DNA from: Sphingobacterium faecium | GTDB taxonomy: Bacteria > Bacteroidota > Bacteroidia > Sphingobacteriales > Sphingobacteriaceae | Reading direction: 5' to 3' | DNA: 64,000 nt | Assembly (NCBI RefSeq): GCF_003054045.1 | Contig: NZ_QBKH01000007.1 | Span: 145,482 to 209,481 of the forward strand | Shown here: one piece after another, positions 35,414 through 45,102 of the stretch | How the letters are laid out: every line of letters begins with the position of its first letter | Position numbering within the stretch: position 1 is the first letter of the stretch | The notes under the pieces: model-generated | What the model was told of the DNA's origin: nothing | The model's database searches: none | Seen by the model: the letters and a program-made list of their open reading frames with translations, nothing else | Position numbers and translations under genes: made by a program

Positions 35414-36049
35414 CTATAAGTTTGGTTGCGGGGTCGTTCTTAAGTAAGGTTTAATCTCTTTGAAACCCTTTGGAAATTTCGCCGGAATATCTTCTGTTTT
35501 TATAGCCGGAACCACAATTACGTCCTCACCATGTTTCCAGTCGGCTGGTGTTGCTACTGAATAATCAGCTGTTAATTGTAGGGAATCGATCACACGTAAG
35601 ATTTCATCAAAATTACGTCCCGTAGATGCAGGATAAGTTAATGTCAACTTGATTTTCTTATCTGGCCCAATTATAAATACCGAACGTACTGTAACTGTAG
35701 CAGAAGCATTAGGATGGATCATATCATACAATTCAGACACATGTTTATCTTCATCAGCAATAATCGGAAAATTAACAGTTGTATCCTGTGTTTCGTTAAT
35801 ATCTTCAATCCAGGCCAAATGGTCTTTTAATGGATCTACACTTAAGGCAATAGCTTTCACGCCTCTTTTGTCAAACTCTGATTTTAATTTTGCTGTACGC
35901 CCTAACTCAGTAGTACATACAGGTGTATAGTCTGAAGGGTGAGAAAAAAACACAACCCAACTATCTTGAATATACTCATGGAAATCAATATCTCCTATGG
36001 TTGTCTGCGCTTTAAAATTTGGCGCTTCATCTCCTAATCTTAAACTCAT
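35414..36049 (-). CDS. 1-Cys peroxiredoxin (Prx6-like)
   Basis: A 211-residue cytosolic peroxidase that reduces hydrogen peroxide and organic peroxides. The peroxidatic Cys45 sits in the motif PVCTTE after SHPSDYT. No second cysteine exists in the chain, and the long C-terminal domain (KHGEDVIVVPAI, then FPKGFKEIKPYLR) is that of the Prx6/1-Cys group, so an outside thiol must regenerate it. I use the ATG at 36049, giving MSLRLGDEAP; an earlier ATG at 36073 adds eight residues not typical of the family. It stands alone. Confidence 0.94.
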   Translation of the reverse strand: MSLRLGDEAPNFKAQTTIGDIDFHEYIQDSWVVFFSHPSDYTPVCTTELGRTAKLKSEFDKRGVKAIALSVDPLKDHLAWIEDINETQDTTVNFPIIADEDKHVSELYDMIHPNASATVTVRSVFIIGPDKKIKLTLTYPASTGRNFDEILRVIDSLQLTADYSVATPADWKHGEDVIVVPAIKTEDIPAKFPKGFKEIKPYLRTTPQPNL

Positions 36050-36224
36050 ATCTATTTTTTTTAAGTTATACACTATATACTCTACAAATATAGTAGATTT
36101 TTATTCATAACAAAGTCAAAGCTTATTTTTTTACAATAGTTAACAAAAAATTATATGTTTTTATTATGCAAGCATAATAAAAAATAAGTATATTTACTTA
36201 CAAACCATTACCAATGTACACATT

Positions 36225-37364
36225 ATGAATTTTGAATTAAACGAAGAATATAAAATGATTCAGGAGGCTGCACGAGATTTTGCGCAGCAAGATTTAAAAC
36301 CTGGTGTAATAGAAAGGGATGAAAAAGCAGCATTTCCTTATGAGCAGATCAAGAAAATGGGCGAATTAGGTTTCATGGGCATGATGGTCTCCAGCCAATA
36401 TGGCGGTGCTGGTTTAGATGCATTAGCTTATACCCTAGTGCTGGAAGAAATTGCTAAAATTGATGCATCTGCCGCTGTGGTTATGTCGGTTAATAATTCT
36501 CTTGTCTGTTATGGACTTGAAACTTACGGCACGGAGGAGCAAAAAGAAAAGTACTTAAGACCATTAGCCAGCGGTGAAAAACTAGGTGCATTTGCCCTAT
36601 CAGAACCAGAGGCAGGATCTGATGCCACCTCACAACATACAACAGCAATAGATCAAGGAGATCACTATGTGTTGAATGGTACCAAAAATTGGATTACCAA
36701 TGGTGGAAATGCCGACATCTATCTCATCATAGCTCAAACCCATCCTGAAAAAGCACATCGAGGAATTAATGTTTTGATTGTGGAAAAAGGGATGCCTGGC
36801 TTCACTATTGGCCCAAAAGAAAATAAATTAGGAATACGTAGTTCAGACACACATTCACTCTTATTCTCAGATGTCAAAGTGCCCAAAGAAAATCGAATTG
36901 GAGAAGATGGATTCGGATTTAAATTTGCCATGAAAACATTAGATGGCGGAAGAATTGGTATTGCGGCACAAGCTCTGGGTATTGCTGCTGGAGCTTATGA
37001 ACTTGCTCTCGCATATGCTCAAGAACGTAAAACTTTTGGCAAACCCATTTCTGATCACCAAGCGATCCAGTTTAAACTCGCTGATATGGAGGTTGAAATA
37101 GAGGCGGCAAGGCTACTCACTTATAAAGCCGCTTGGACCAAAGATCAGGGATTGCCGTATAGCAAAGAAGCTGCTATGGCCAAGCTTCATGCCTCAGAAG
37201 TCGCCATGAAAACAAGTATTGAAGCGGTACAAATACATGGAGGTTACGGATATGTAAAAGAATATCATGTAGAACGGATGATGCGTGATGCAAAAATAAC
37301 ACAGATCTATGAAGGAACTTCTGAAATACAACGATTAGTTATTGCACGAGAAATCCTAAAATAA
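36225..37364 (+). CDS. Acyl-CoA dehydrogenase
   Basis: A 379-residue FAD enzyme that puts the first double bond into acyl-CoA in fatty-acid or branched-chain amino-acid breakdown. Three parts are visible: helical N-domain, beta domain with LSEPEAGSDA and the NGTKNWITNGG flavin segment, and helical C-domain with QIHGGYGY and the catalytic base Glu363 in YEGTSEIQR. The position of this Glu is that of short-chain (butyryl/SCAD) type enzymes. Chain specificity is not readable from the sequence alone. It is single, and its stop codon overlaps the terminator stem. Confidence 0.94.
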   Translation: MNFELNEEYKMIQEAARDFAQQDLKPGVIERDEKAAFPYEQIKKMGELGFMGMMVSSQYGGAGLDALAYTLVLEEIAKIDASAAVVMSVNNSLVCYGLETYGTEEQKEKYLRPLASGEKLGAFALSEPEAGSDATSQHTTAIDQGDHYVLNGTKNWITNGGNADIYLIIAQTHPEKAHRGINVLIVEKGMPGFTIGPKENKLGIRSSDTHSLLFSDVKVPKENRIGEDGFGFKFAMKTLDGGRIGIAAQALGIAAGAYELALAYAQERKTFGKPISDHQAIQFKLADMEVEIEAARLLTYKAAWTKDQGLPYSKEAAMAKLHASEVAMKTSIEAVQIHGGYGYVKEYHVERMMRDAKITQIYEGTSEIQRLVIAREILK

Positions 37365-37400
37365 TCATATAAAGGGAATGAATTGTTCCCTTTATATGAT
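37364..37400. terminator. Terminator after the acyl-CoA dehydrogenase gene
   Basis: Perfect 15-base arms (37364-37378, 37386-37400) around a seven-base loop between convergent genes; T-run is weak. Confidence 0.65.
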
Positions 37401-37469
37401 TCAGACCGGACATCACACCTCTTAAAAATTACTTTTTAACTGACAACAATCCCGATGTGCTGAATTGTT

Positions 37470-37868
37470 TTATGCAAGTTTACTCGCTATTGTTGCTAAA
37501 TAGCCATAATCCTCAAAAGCAAAATTTGAGGTCTCCTGCATCACATAATTTAACAACAGCTTAGCTTTGAGCAGTAAAGTTTGCTGTTCCGCTATATCGT
37601 GACTTTTTAGTCCATCGTGCATCAATAACAGAGCAAGAGGCCTTATCTGTTCTACATCCAACTCCTCTTTCACGTAGTTGATTAAAGCCTCATCCGTTAC
37701 TGTTAGAAAAAAAACACGGCTTTTCTTAAAAAACTCATCATAAGCTTTATCAAAAACAAGGGAAGATGATTTATCAAAAACATGCTGTTCATCGACAAGT
37801 AATCTCAAAAACTTACCCATTTCATTGGTCCAATTCAACAATGAATTACTTTCAAATCTTATTCCCAT
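37470..37868 (-). CDS. Unknown helical protein coupled to proA
   Basis: A 132-residue protein, mostly helical by composition, with no signal peptide, membrane helix or catalytic motif that I recognise. Its ATG lies one base after the proA stop codon, so its translation is almost surely coupled to proBA. This position suggests a role in proline synthesis or its control, for instance as a partner of ProA or ProB, but nothing in the sequence proves it. The helical segments (for instance TLLLKAKLLLNYVMQ) may mediate protein contact. Confidence 0.75.
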   Translation of the reverse strand: MGIRFESNSLLNWTNEMGKFLRLLVDEQHVFDKSSSLVFDKAYDEFFKKSRVFFLTVTDEALINYVKEELDVEQIRPLALLLMHDGLKSHDIAEQQTLLLKAKLLLNYVMQETSNFAFEDYGYLATIASKLA

Positions 37869-37869
37869 A

Positions 37870-39117
37870 CTATCTTATTTGTCCATTACCCGTTACATAC
37901 CATTTTTCCGTCACTAATTTCTCCAACGCAAAAGGTCCCCTCGCGTGAAGCTTTTGTGTAGAAATACCGATTTCTGCTCCTAAACCAAACTCTCCACCAT
38001 CTGTAAATCTGGTGGAGGCATTCGCGTATACCGCAGCAGCATCCACAGCATTCATAAATCGTTCCAATTTTTCAGCATCATTAGAAACGATACATTCTGA
38101 ATGTCTTGAAGAGTAAGTCGCAATATGCCTCAAGGCGTTATCAAGCCCATCCAATACTTTTATGGAACATTTTAAATCTAAAAACTCACGTCCAAAATCA
38201 GCATCGTCCGCCTTTTGCAAATAAGGATACTTCAGTTGCTCCAAAATAACATAGCTTTTCTCATCCGCAAAAATCTCCACTTGTGCTTTTTGAAAAGGAA
38301 TAATGATACCATGAAGAAAGGAATCTGCAATCTGCTCATCTAATAATACCGTATCCAATGCATTACATACAGATGGTCTAGATATTTTAGCATTAGCAAC
38401 AATAGCTATAGCTTTGTCAATTGTAGCAGATTGCTCCACATACGTATGGCACACCCCTGCCCCTGTCTCGATAACCGGAACTTTAGCATGAGCGCGAACA
38501 AAATCAATCAACGATTGTGAACCCCGCGGTATAATGATATCTACATACTTCGTTGCCGTTAGCAATTCCTGCACAAATTTACGATCAGTCGGAAGAAGCT
38601 GGACAATATTGGGATTCAACTGATTTTTAAGCAGTACCTGCTGAATGATTTCAATTAATACACTATTGGTATGAAAAGCATCAGTGCCTCCCCTTAACAA
38701 GCACACATTACCAGATCGTAGACATAATGCCGCAACATCGATCGTCACATTAGGTCTTGATTCATAAATGACAGCAACAACCCCTAGAGGAACAGCCTTT
38801 TTTTCCAACAGTAATCCATTTTCCAATATCCGCTTGCTTAATAGTTGCCCGGATGGATCAGGAAGCTGAGCGACATCTAAAACACTTTTAGCTAATGCTT
38901 GTATCCGATCTTCATTTAGAATCAATCGGTCTCTTTTGGGATCATTGATATCTACTAATTGCACATCCTTCTCGTTTTCCAAAAGAATAGCCTCAACGTT
39001 CTTCAGTAGTGCATCCGCGAGATCCTGTAAGACTAGCTGCTTCTTATCTGAATCCACTTGATTGATGTCTCGAGTAGCAGCCAATGCTCCCTCTAATTGT
39101 TTTGTGATATTTTCCAT
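37870..39117 (-). CDS. proA: Glutamate-5-semialdehyde dehydrogenase
   Basis: ProA reduces gamma-glutamyl phosphate to glutamate-5-semialdehyde with NADPH in proline synthesis. The 415-residue product has the catalytic Cys in ETGAGVCHTY, the VIYESRPNVT segment, the SGNVCLLRGG nucleotide region and the C-terminal FTDGGEFGLGAEIGIS. The ATG at 39117 is one base after the proB stop (TAGTATG), the classic coupled arrangement; an earlier in-frame ATG inside proB is not needed. A coupled unknown gene follows. ProB and ProA act as a channeling pair because the phosphate intermediate is unstable. Confidence 0.96.
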   Translation of the reverse strand: MENITKQLEGALAATRDINQVDSDKKQLVLQDLADALLKNVEAILLENEKDVQLVDINDPKRDRLILNEDRIQALAKSVLDVAQLPDPSGQLLSKRILENGLLLEKKAVPLGVVAVIYESRPNVTIDVAALCLRSGNVCLLRGGTDAFHTNSVLIEIIQQVLLKNQLNPNIVQLLPTDRKFVQELLTATKYVDIIIPRGSQSLIDFVRAHAKVPVIETGAGVCHTYVEQSATIDKAIAIVANAKISRPSVCNALDTVLLDEQIADSFLHGIIIPFQKAQVEIFADEKSYVILEQLKYPYLQKADDADFGREFLDLKCSIKVLDGLDNALRHIATYSSRHSECIVSNDAEKLERFMNAVDAAAVYANASTRFTDGGEFGLGAEIGISTQKLHARGPFALEKLVTEKWYVTGNGQIR

Positions 39118-39118
39118 A

Positions 39119-40153
39119 CTATAACAATACGATATCATCAGCATGAGCCAATACGATATCTGTTCGCTTTTCTTTATCTATTAAATCGCCAGCATCCCAT
39201 TTTGATTTCGCGACAGCAACAATATTTTCTGTCTCATCAAAAACCTGAAAAACTTCTCCTGCCTCAAACGGCTGTACCACGTCCTTTACACCGACTAACA
39301 GCAGACTTTTCCGCTGTAATAATGCTTGTACTGCACCCTGATCAATAATGACTTTTCCCTTAATTAAACTACCGCTTGCCAGCCATTTATTGCGCGAAGA
39401 AACTTTCTTTAGCTGAGCCAAACATATAGTTCCCGTTTCACCCTTTATTGCTTTCAACAATGCATTTTCAGTTTGCATACTAAAGATCACCGCCCGAATA
39501 CCCATCTGATTAGCCAAGCGAGCAAAATTCAATTTAGAAGTCATACCCCCCAAACCTACTGAAGATTTATCTGTACGCGCTAATGAAAGCGCTGCCTTAT
39601 CAATCACTTTCAATTCGGGAATAACATTTCCTTTTGCATCCAAAACCCCAAGTACAGAAGTACTAAATAAGATTTGTTCAGCACCAAATCCAACCGCAAT
39701 TAATGTTGCAAGTTCATCATTATCAGAAAATTTCAATTCTTTATTACTGACCACATCATTCTCATTCGCCACAGGAATAATATTATTTTTCCATAACGTC
39801 TCATAAGTGCTTTTCAATTGTACAAATTGATTCCTATTGGCAAAATGCTGGCGTTCACATAAACTTTGAGCCAATGCAATTTTAAAGGGTTTAAAATAAG
39901 TACTATAGAGTTGTAATAACAGCGGATTTCCAATTGCCGCAGCCGCTTTGCGCTCAGACAATGTTCCAGCATAACGTGTCAAAAACTTTTTACCAGCTGC
40001 AACAGCACCTGATGAAACCAGAACGATATTATAATAAGGCTGTAGTTGAGCAACTTGTCTTGCAATTTCTAATAGTGTTCGTTCATCTACTTCTCCATCC
40101 GAAGTAGTAATGGAAGCCGAGCCAAACTTGATGACAATTATTGGCTTTTTCAT
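39119..40153 (-). CDS. proB: Glutamate 5-kinase
   Basis: ProB phosphorylates glutamate with ATP, the first and usually feedback-inhibited step of proline synthesis. The 344-residue product has the amino-acid kinase fold (KFGSASITT at the start, VSSGAVAAG, NENDVVSNKEL, then GLGGMTSKLNFARLA) and a C-terminal PUA domain (about 265-344). Proline inhibition in this family involves the kinase domain; whether this enzyme is sensitive cannot be told. It begins the proB-proA-unknown operon. Confidence 0.95.
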   Translation of the reverse strand: MKKPIIVIKFGSASITTSDGEVDERTLLEIARQVAQLQPYYNIVLVSSGAVAAGKKFLTRYAGTLSERKAAAAIGNPLLLQLYSTYFKPFKIALAQSLCERQHFANRNQFVQLKSTYETLWKNNIIPVANENDVVSNKELKFSDNDELATLIAVGFGAEQILFSTSVLGVLDAKGNVIPELKVIDKAALSLARTDKSSVGLGGMTSKLNFARLANQMGIRAVIFSMQTENALLKAIKGETGTICLAQLKKVSSRNKWLASGSLIKGKVIIDQGAVQALLQRKSLLLVGVKDVVQPFEAGEVFQVFDETENIVAVAKSKWDAGDLIDKEKRTDIVLAHADDIVLL

Positions 40154-40311
40154 GTATATATTTTGTTTAGTTGATTAGGTGTTAACTTATTCTTATAAAA
40201 ATAATGAAGCCTTTTGACAAAAGAAAGGTTTATGAAAAATAATCGACCAAATAAGTATATTTTCTATGGTACAGTTTATGTAGGAATACTTACAATTCAA
40301 ACACCAACATT

Positions 40312-40734
40312 ATGAAACAATCACTCAATATGGTTATGGTTGCTACGGTTATGTTTATGTCTTGCCAATCCGAGAACAAACAAGCAACACAATCTGCGCA
40401 AACTCCAGTAGTTGGTGCAGACAAAGACGCTCACGGTTGTATAGCAAGTGCAGGCTATACGTGGTCCAGCTTAAAAGATAGCTGTGTACGTCCCTTCGAA
40501 CAAATACAATTGGATATTATCGATAATAAAGAAAGCTATGAAACAGCGGCATTCCTAATCGTTGACGAAAAGAAACAAGCGGCAGAAGTTTTCCTAAAAG
40601 AAAGCCCTGAAAGCATCGTCCTAAAACATGTCCAAGCATATGAATATGAAAATGAAGATTATAAATTGATACAAGATCAACATTGCTGGACCCTGATTAA
40701 AGGAAATCAAAAACTTTATAAAGAAAAACCATAA
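40312..40734 (+). CDS. Small lipoprotein of unknown function
   Basis: A 140-residue protein with a lipoprotein signal: hydrophobic segment followed by FMSC with the lipidated Cys at 18. The mature part contains a compact motif HGCIASAGYTWSSLKDSC (Cys43 and Cys58, which could form a disulfide) and ends with a domain holding a single further Cys125. I do not recognise a named family, though the GYxWSxLKxxC pattern looks like a conserved block. It should sit in the outer membrane or inner membrane facing the periplasm. It ends at a shared terminator with the PorT-like gene. Confidence 0.75.
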   Translation: MKQSLNMVMVATVMFMSCQSENKQATQSAQTPVVGADKDAHGCIASAGYTWSSLKDSCVRPFEQIQLDIIDNKESYETAAFLIVDEKKQAAEVFLKESPESIVLKHVQAYEYENEDYKLIQDQHCWTLIKGNQKLYKEKP

Positions 40735-40767
40735 ACATAAAAGCCAGATTACTCTGGCTTTTATGTT
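40734..40767. terminator. Bidirectional terminator
   Basis: Perfect 15-base arms (40734-40748, 40753-40767) with a four-base loop overlapping both stop codons of the convergent genes. Confidence 0.83.
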
Positions 40768-41404
40768 ACTTTTTATGCAAAGAATAACTCAGTCCAACAG
40801 AAAAAACACCATTTTTAACTTCCTTAGAGGTATTTGGACTGATATTACGCAGACCTAATTGGTACGCCATACTGAGTCCAATCCCGTAATTAGACTTAAA
40901 TCCCCAAGAAAAATTAATACCGTAATCTTGTTTCTTAAAGTCTCCCGATTCATCATCAATCTTCAAATCATATTCCCCTAAAATACCGTCATACTTTCCA
41001 CTCAAAGCATATCCCAAGTAGGGGCCAGCTCCAGCATACACCTGTCCAACTCCTATATTTACATTATAGATGAAATTAACAGGTATGTTTAGTGCCAAAA
41101 GAGTTTCTTTTGACCAAACATTCTCATTAGCATACTTACTCTGCCCACCTTGTCCACCAATCAACACCTCAGGTTGCACAGATAAACCACCAATAATAGG
41201 CAGCTCTACAAATGCTCCGGCTTGAACAGATGATAATGATTTTGCATTGAAAGTAGTTGCATACTTCTGTGTAGTATGTAGTGATGATGTAACATAGTTA
41301 ATCTTAACACCATATTTTGGTTTCCAGGACACCTTTTCTTGAGCCACAGCAAACCTACATGTGCCCATTAAGCACAAAGACAGAAAATAATATTTAGTTT
41401 TCAT
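40766..41404 (-). CDS. PorT-like outer-membrane beta-barrel protein
   Basis: A 212-residue exported protein of the outer-membrane beta-barrel (PorT/OMP_b-brl_2) group: signal peptide about residues 1-21 (ending AVAQ), then eight or so amphipathic strands with Gly-rich turns (AGAFVELPIIGGLSVQPEVL in parts, then VYAGAGPYLGYALSG), ending VGLSYSLHKK. Barrels of this kind are frequent in Bacteroidota; the function of most is unknown. Single gene, with no obvious partner. Confidence 0.8.
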   Translation of the reverse strand: MKTKYYFLSLCLMGTCRFAVAQEKVSWKPKYGVKINYVTSSLHTTQKYATTFNAKSLSSVQAGAFVELPIIGGLSVQPEVLIGGQGGQSKYANENVWSKETLLALNIPVNFIYNVNIGVGQVYAGAGPYLGYALSGKYDGILGEYDLKIDDESGDFKKQDYGINFSWGFKSNYGIGLSMAYQLGLRNISPNTSKEVKNGVFSVGLSYSLHKK

Positions 41405-41609
41405 TTACGATAGATTGTTTAATCATCGCAAATATGTATTTTAAATATCCTTAAAATAGACTATTTTACATTGTTTAACAAAGTTTAAACTTCGTTAACA
41501 TATATTAATATTGATTAACAAATCACAGCATTAATCCTATTCTTTTTTGCATCTTTTAACTAAACTTAATTTTGTTTAATAGCCTTACTGATACAATAAA
41601 AACTGACCC
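41405..41609. other. AT-rich intergenic stretch
   Basis: No gene. It contains repeated TTAAC/GTTAA words (for example around 41480-41520), probably just composition, and the promoter of the PorT-like gene on the minus strand. Confidence 0.45.
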
Positions 41610-43640
41610 TTAAGAAAATCGTTCATTAAACGTTTTCTCTAGCGAGAACATTTCATCCCTAAGTTTGGCAGCCTCTAAAAAGTCCATCTCTTTAGCTGCC
41701 TTTTCCATTTTCTTACGAACGGTATCAATCGCTTTTTTAAGCTCTTTTTCTCCCAAATATTGCAAGACTGGATCAGCAGCAATTGCTACAGATGGATCCG
41801 GTTCAACATATATTTGTTGTTCTAAACCATTAAAATCTGCGACAGAGGTTTGCTCCATAATTTCCGCTTTCGTTTTACCAACAGTACGTGGAGTAATATG
41901 ATGCTCTTCATTATATTTCATCTGTTTCTCACGTCTACGATTGGTTTCATCAATCGTCAAAGTCATACTATCAGTCATCCGATCAGCGTACATGATCACC
42001 CGTCCCTTATCATTACGGGCAGCACGACCAATCGTTTGAATCAATGACCTTTGCGAACGTAAAAAACCTTCCTTATCTGCATCTAATATCGCTACAAGAG
42101 TTACTTCAGGCAAATCGAGTCCTTCCCTTAACAAGTTTACGCCCACCAGCACGTCAAACTCGCCGAGGCGTAATCCACGTAAAATTTCGACCCGTTCTAA
42201 TGTCTTTACTTCAGAGTGGATATAACGAACTTTGATATTCAACTTCGTCATATACTTGGTCAACTCTTCAGCCATCCGTTTCGTTAACGTAGTAGCCAGT
42301 ACACGACCACCTGCCTTAATGGCCTTGTCAGCCTCTTCCAGAAAATCATCCACCTGATTGATTGCCGGATGTACTTCAATGATCGGATCTAGCAAACCAG
42401 TAGGACGAATCACTTGCTCCACAAAAACACCCTCTGTTTGTTGCAATTCGTAGTCTCCCGGAGTTGCAGAAACATAGATGGTTTGATTGGTCAAGGATTC
42501 AAATTCCGGAAAATTCAGAGGTCTATTATCCAACGCCGCAGGTAATCTGAAGCCGTGTTCTACCAAAGCAATTTTGCGAGATCGGTCACCACCATACATC
42601 GCCCGTAATTGCGGAATCGTTACATGGCTTTCATCGATAACCAGTAAGTAATCTTCTGGGAAATAATCTAGCAAACAGAAGGGACGCATCCCCGGTTCAC
42701 GACCATCAAAAAATCGGGAGTAATTTTCAATTCCAGAACAATAACCAAGCTCACGCATCATTTCCAGATCGTAATTGACACGTTCTTCCAGACGTTTTGC
42801 TTCTAGCATTTTACCTTCCTCTTCCAACTGTGTTCTACGTTGTACCATTTCTTCTTGAATAGCCCAAATCGTAGAAGTAAACTTTTCCTTTGGTGTAACA
42901 AATAGTGTAGCAGGGAAAAGAGCAAGATCCTCCATTTTATTTAACGTCTTTCCCGACAAAGGATCAATCTCGCTCAATTCATCGATCTCATCCCCGAAAA
43001 AAGAAACACGGATGGCAAAATCTAGATATGCAGGGTAAATATCAACCGTATCTCCTTTCACCCGAAAAGTTCCTCTTTTAAATTCCGTAGTCGTACGCGC
43101 ATATAAAATCTCCACTAAACGATGTAAAAAAGCATTTCGAGAAATAACAGTGCCTATTGCAAAGCGAAATATGGACCTTGAAAAATCTTCTGGATTACCC
43201 ATACCATAGATACAGGAAACAGAAGAAACCACAATAACATCACGTCGTCCAGACATCAAAGCAGTAGTCGTTGCTAAACGCAGTTTCTCGATTTCCTCAT
43301 TAATGGCCAGATCCTTTTCAATATACGTATTGGATGATGCTATAAAAGCCTCTGGTTGGTAATAATCGTAATAGGAGACAAAATAATTAACTGCATTATC
43401 AGGAAAAAATTGTTTAAACTCCCCGTAGAGCTGCGCAGCTAAAGTTTTATTATGACTCAGTATTAAAGTCGGTTTTTGTGTTTGCTGGATGACATTGGCA
43501 ACTGTAAAAGTTTTTCCCGATCCTGTCACCCCTAAAAGTGTTTGGTACTGTTCCCCTTCATTCAAACCTTGTACTAATTCTTTGATAGCAGTGGGTTGAT
43601 CTCCAGTTGGTTTATATTCAGACGTAAGTTGAAACTTCAT
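41610..43640 (-). CDS. uvrB: UvrABC excinuclease subunit B
   Basis: UvrB is the damage-verifying helicase of nucleotide excision repair. The 676-residue product has Walker A GVTGSGKT near 38-45, the beta-hairpin YYDYYQPEAF near 92-101 that clamps one DNA strand, helicase motifs (VIDESH, then SATPG, then QTIGRAAR) and the C-terminal UVR motif that binds UvrC (KAAKEMDFLEAAKLRDEM). Full length. A TAAATTTG box on the minus strand at 43668-43661 is the likely -7 element. SOS (LexA) control cannot be shown: I see no LexA-type operator. Confidence 0.97.
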   Translation of the reverse strand: MKFQLTSEYKPTGDQPTAIKELVQGLNEGEQYQTLLGVTGSGKTFTVANVIQQTQKPTLILSHNKTLAAQLYGEFKQFFPDNAVNYFVSYYDYYQPEAFIASSNTYIEKDLAINEEIEKLRLATTTALMSGRRDVIVVSSVSCIYGMGNPEDFSRSIFRFAIGTVISRNAFLHRLVEILYARTTTEFKRGTFRVKGDTVDIYPAYLDFAIRVSFFGDEIDELSEIDPLSGKTLNKMEDLALFPATLFVTPKEKFTSTIWAIQEEMVQRRTQLEEEGKMLEAKRLEERVNYDLEMMRELGYCSGIENYSRFFDGREPGMRPFCLLDYFPEDYLLVIDESHVTIPQLRAMYGGDRSRKIALVEHGFRLPAALDNRPLNFPEFESLTNQTIYVSATPGDYELQQTEGVFVEQVIRPTGLLDPIIEVHPAINQVDDFLEEADKAIKAGGRVLATTLTKRMAEELTKYMTKLNIKVRYIHSEVKTLERVEILRGLRLGEFDVLVGVNLLREGLDLPEVTLVAILDADKEGFLRSQRSLIQTIGRAARNDKGRVIMYADRMTDSMTLTIDETNRRREKQMKYNEEHHITPRTVGKTKAEIMEQTSVADFNGLEQQIYVEPDPSVAIAADPVLQYLGEKELKKAIDTVRKKMEKAAKEMDFLEAAKLRDEMFSLEKTFNERFS

Positions 43641-43792
43641 AAAATCCTATTCAAGTATGACAAATTTAATCAAAATAAATGAGGCATTTATATAATTACA
43701 TGAGGGTCAAAATACCTGAACTATTTTCTCCCTAATCAAACGATAATGAGATTATTTGTGTAAATTGCTATTATCACTATAATCTACACCAT

Positions 43793-44437
43793 ATGCTAAA
43801 CATCCTGAGTACTCAAAACAGCATCGCCAATCAATACATTGCAGAATTACGTGATGTTACTATTCAGAAAGATCGTATGCGTTTCCGTCGCAATCTCGAA
43901 CGTCTAGGAGAAATTTTCGCTTATGAGATCAGTAAAACATTGACATATGCTCCTACAGATGTGGAAACTCCTTTAGGTATTGCGAATACACAGATGCTCC
44001 TCGAACACCCTGTTTTAGCGACCATCCTACGAGCAGGATTGCCATTGCATCAGGGACTTTTAAATATCTTCGATCAATCTGATAGCGCCTTTATAGCAGC
44101 ATATCGCCACACCAAGAAAAGTGGTGAATTTGAAATTCACAAAGAATATGTCAACACACCAGATCTTGATAATAAAGTGGTGATAGTAGCAGACCCGATG
44201 CTTGCCACCGGCAAAAGTGCCGTGTTATGTTGCAAGGATCTTTTGAGTGATTATGCAATCAAAGAATTGCACCTTGTTGTAGCCATTGCCTCCGAAGAAG
44301 GAATCAGACATGTCCAAGCTTTTTTACCAAAAGCAATCATTTGGGTAGGAGCTGTTGATAATGAATTGACAAGCAAAGCTTATATCGTCCCTGGATTAGG
44401 AGACGCTGGAGATCTTGCCTACGGGAGTAAGCATTAA
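43793..44437 (+). CDS. upp: Uracil phosphoribosyltransferase
   Basis: Upp makes UMP from uracil and PRPP in pyrimidine salvage. The 214-residue product has the PRPP loop VIVADPMLATGKSA near 130-143, the VLATILRAGLPLHQG segment, and a C-terminal GLGDAGDLAYG uracil-binding loop. Single gene; the next gene is about 115 bases away. No upstream attenuator is evident. Confidence 0.96.
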   Translation: MLNILSTQNSIANQYIAELRDVTIQKDRMRFRRNLERLGEIFAYEISKTLTYAPTDVETPLGIANTQMLLEHPVLATILRAGLPLHQGLLNIFDQSDSAFIAAYRHTKKSGEFEIHKEYVNTPDLDNKVVIVADPMLATGKSAVLCCKDLLSDYAIKELHLVVAIASEEGIRHVQAFLPKAIIWVGAVDNELTSKAYIVPGLGDAGDLAYGSKH

Positions 44438-44553
44438 TCTTTATAATTTAATAGTAAAAACTTAATACGGAGCATAGCTCTTAACACATTATATATCAGT
44501 AAATTTAATCAACAAAATGAAATACGCACATACACAAACTAACTTATTTTTAT

Positions 44554-45027
44554 ATGACTTGGCAGAAATACAATGGCGAAAGCATCAAGACATCTATATG
44601 GGATGCTGTTGAAACTAATATCTTAAAAGAAATAGATTTGGGTAACAAGCTCAAAGTCTATATCGGAACAGATTCACAAATAAAAAGAGGAACTATCGAT
44701 TTTGCGACAGTAATTGTTTTCCTCCGAGAACACCGAGGTGGCTTTATGTTTGTTCATAAAGACAAAAGAACTCACCTGATGGGCATTAAAGAGCGTATGC
44801 TACTGGAAGTTCAAAAATCAATCGAAGTTGCTTACGAACTTTGCCCACTTCTAGAACAGTACCAAGTCGATCTAGAAGTTCACGCCGACATCAACACCAA
44901 TCCTAATTTCCAGTCAAATGTTGCATTAAAAGAAGCTATGGGCTACATTATGGGGATGGGTTTTGTATTTAAGGCAAAACCAGAATCTTTTGCCAGTACG
45001 ACATGTGCGAATAAGCAAGTACAGTAA
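44554..45027 (+). CDS. YkuK-family RNase H-like protein (DUF458)
   Basis: A 157-residue protein of the YkuK/DUF458 family, which has an RNase H-like fold. The GTDSQ segment near residues 38-42 and the acidic HADINTNP segment near 107-114 correspond to the catalytic-carboxylate region of such folds; the C-terminal STTCANKQ is typical of the family. Nuclease activity has not been established as far as I know. It lies 100 bases before pnuC on the same strand and could share its transcript. Confidence 0.85.
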   Translation: MTWQKYNGESIKTSIWDAVETNILKEIDLGNKLKVYIGTDSQIKRGTIDFATVIVFLREHRGGFMFVHKDKRTHLMGIKERMLLEVQKSIEVAYELCPLLEQYQVDLEVHADINTNPNFQSNVALKEAMGYIMGMGFVFKAKPESFASTTCANKQVQ

Positions 45028-45102
45028 GTGAAATAGGGGCTGAACCCACTATGAAACCCATACTGTAACCTTTAGCGACGCACAATTCCTTTTAAATTAT
45101 TG

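Noticed and set aside
37470..37868. Idea that the gene after proA is a fragment or shadow
   Set aside because: I kept it as a real gene because it has its own ATG one base after the proA stop and no better frame on the other strand.
41480..41530. Clustered TTAAC/GTTAA words as a replication or regulator site
   Set aside because: The cluster is short, irregular and fits AT-rich composition; I see no DnaA-box pattern or neighbouring dnaA, dnaN or gidA genes.
45036..45083. TPP riboswitch before pnuC
   Set aside because: The order of conserved blocks is suggestive, but the P3 arm is missing and the P4/P5 arms do not pair, so I did not annotate it as a riboswitch. It is mentioned only as a hypothesis.
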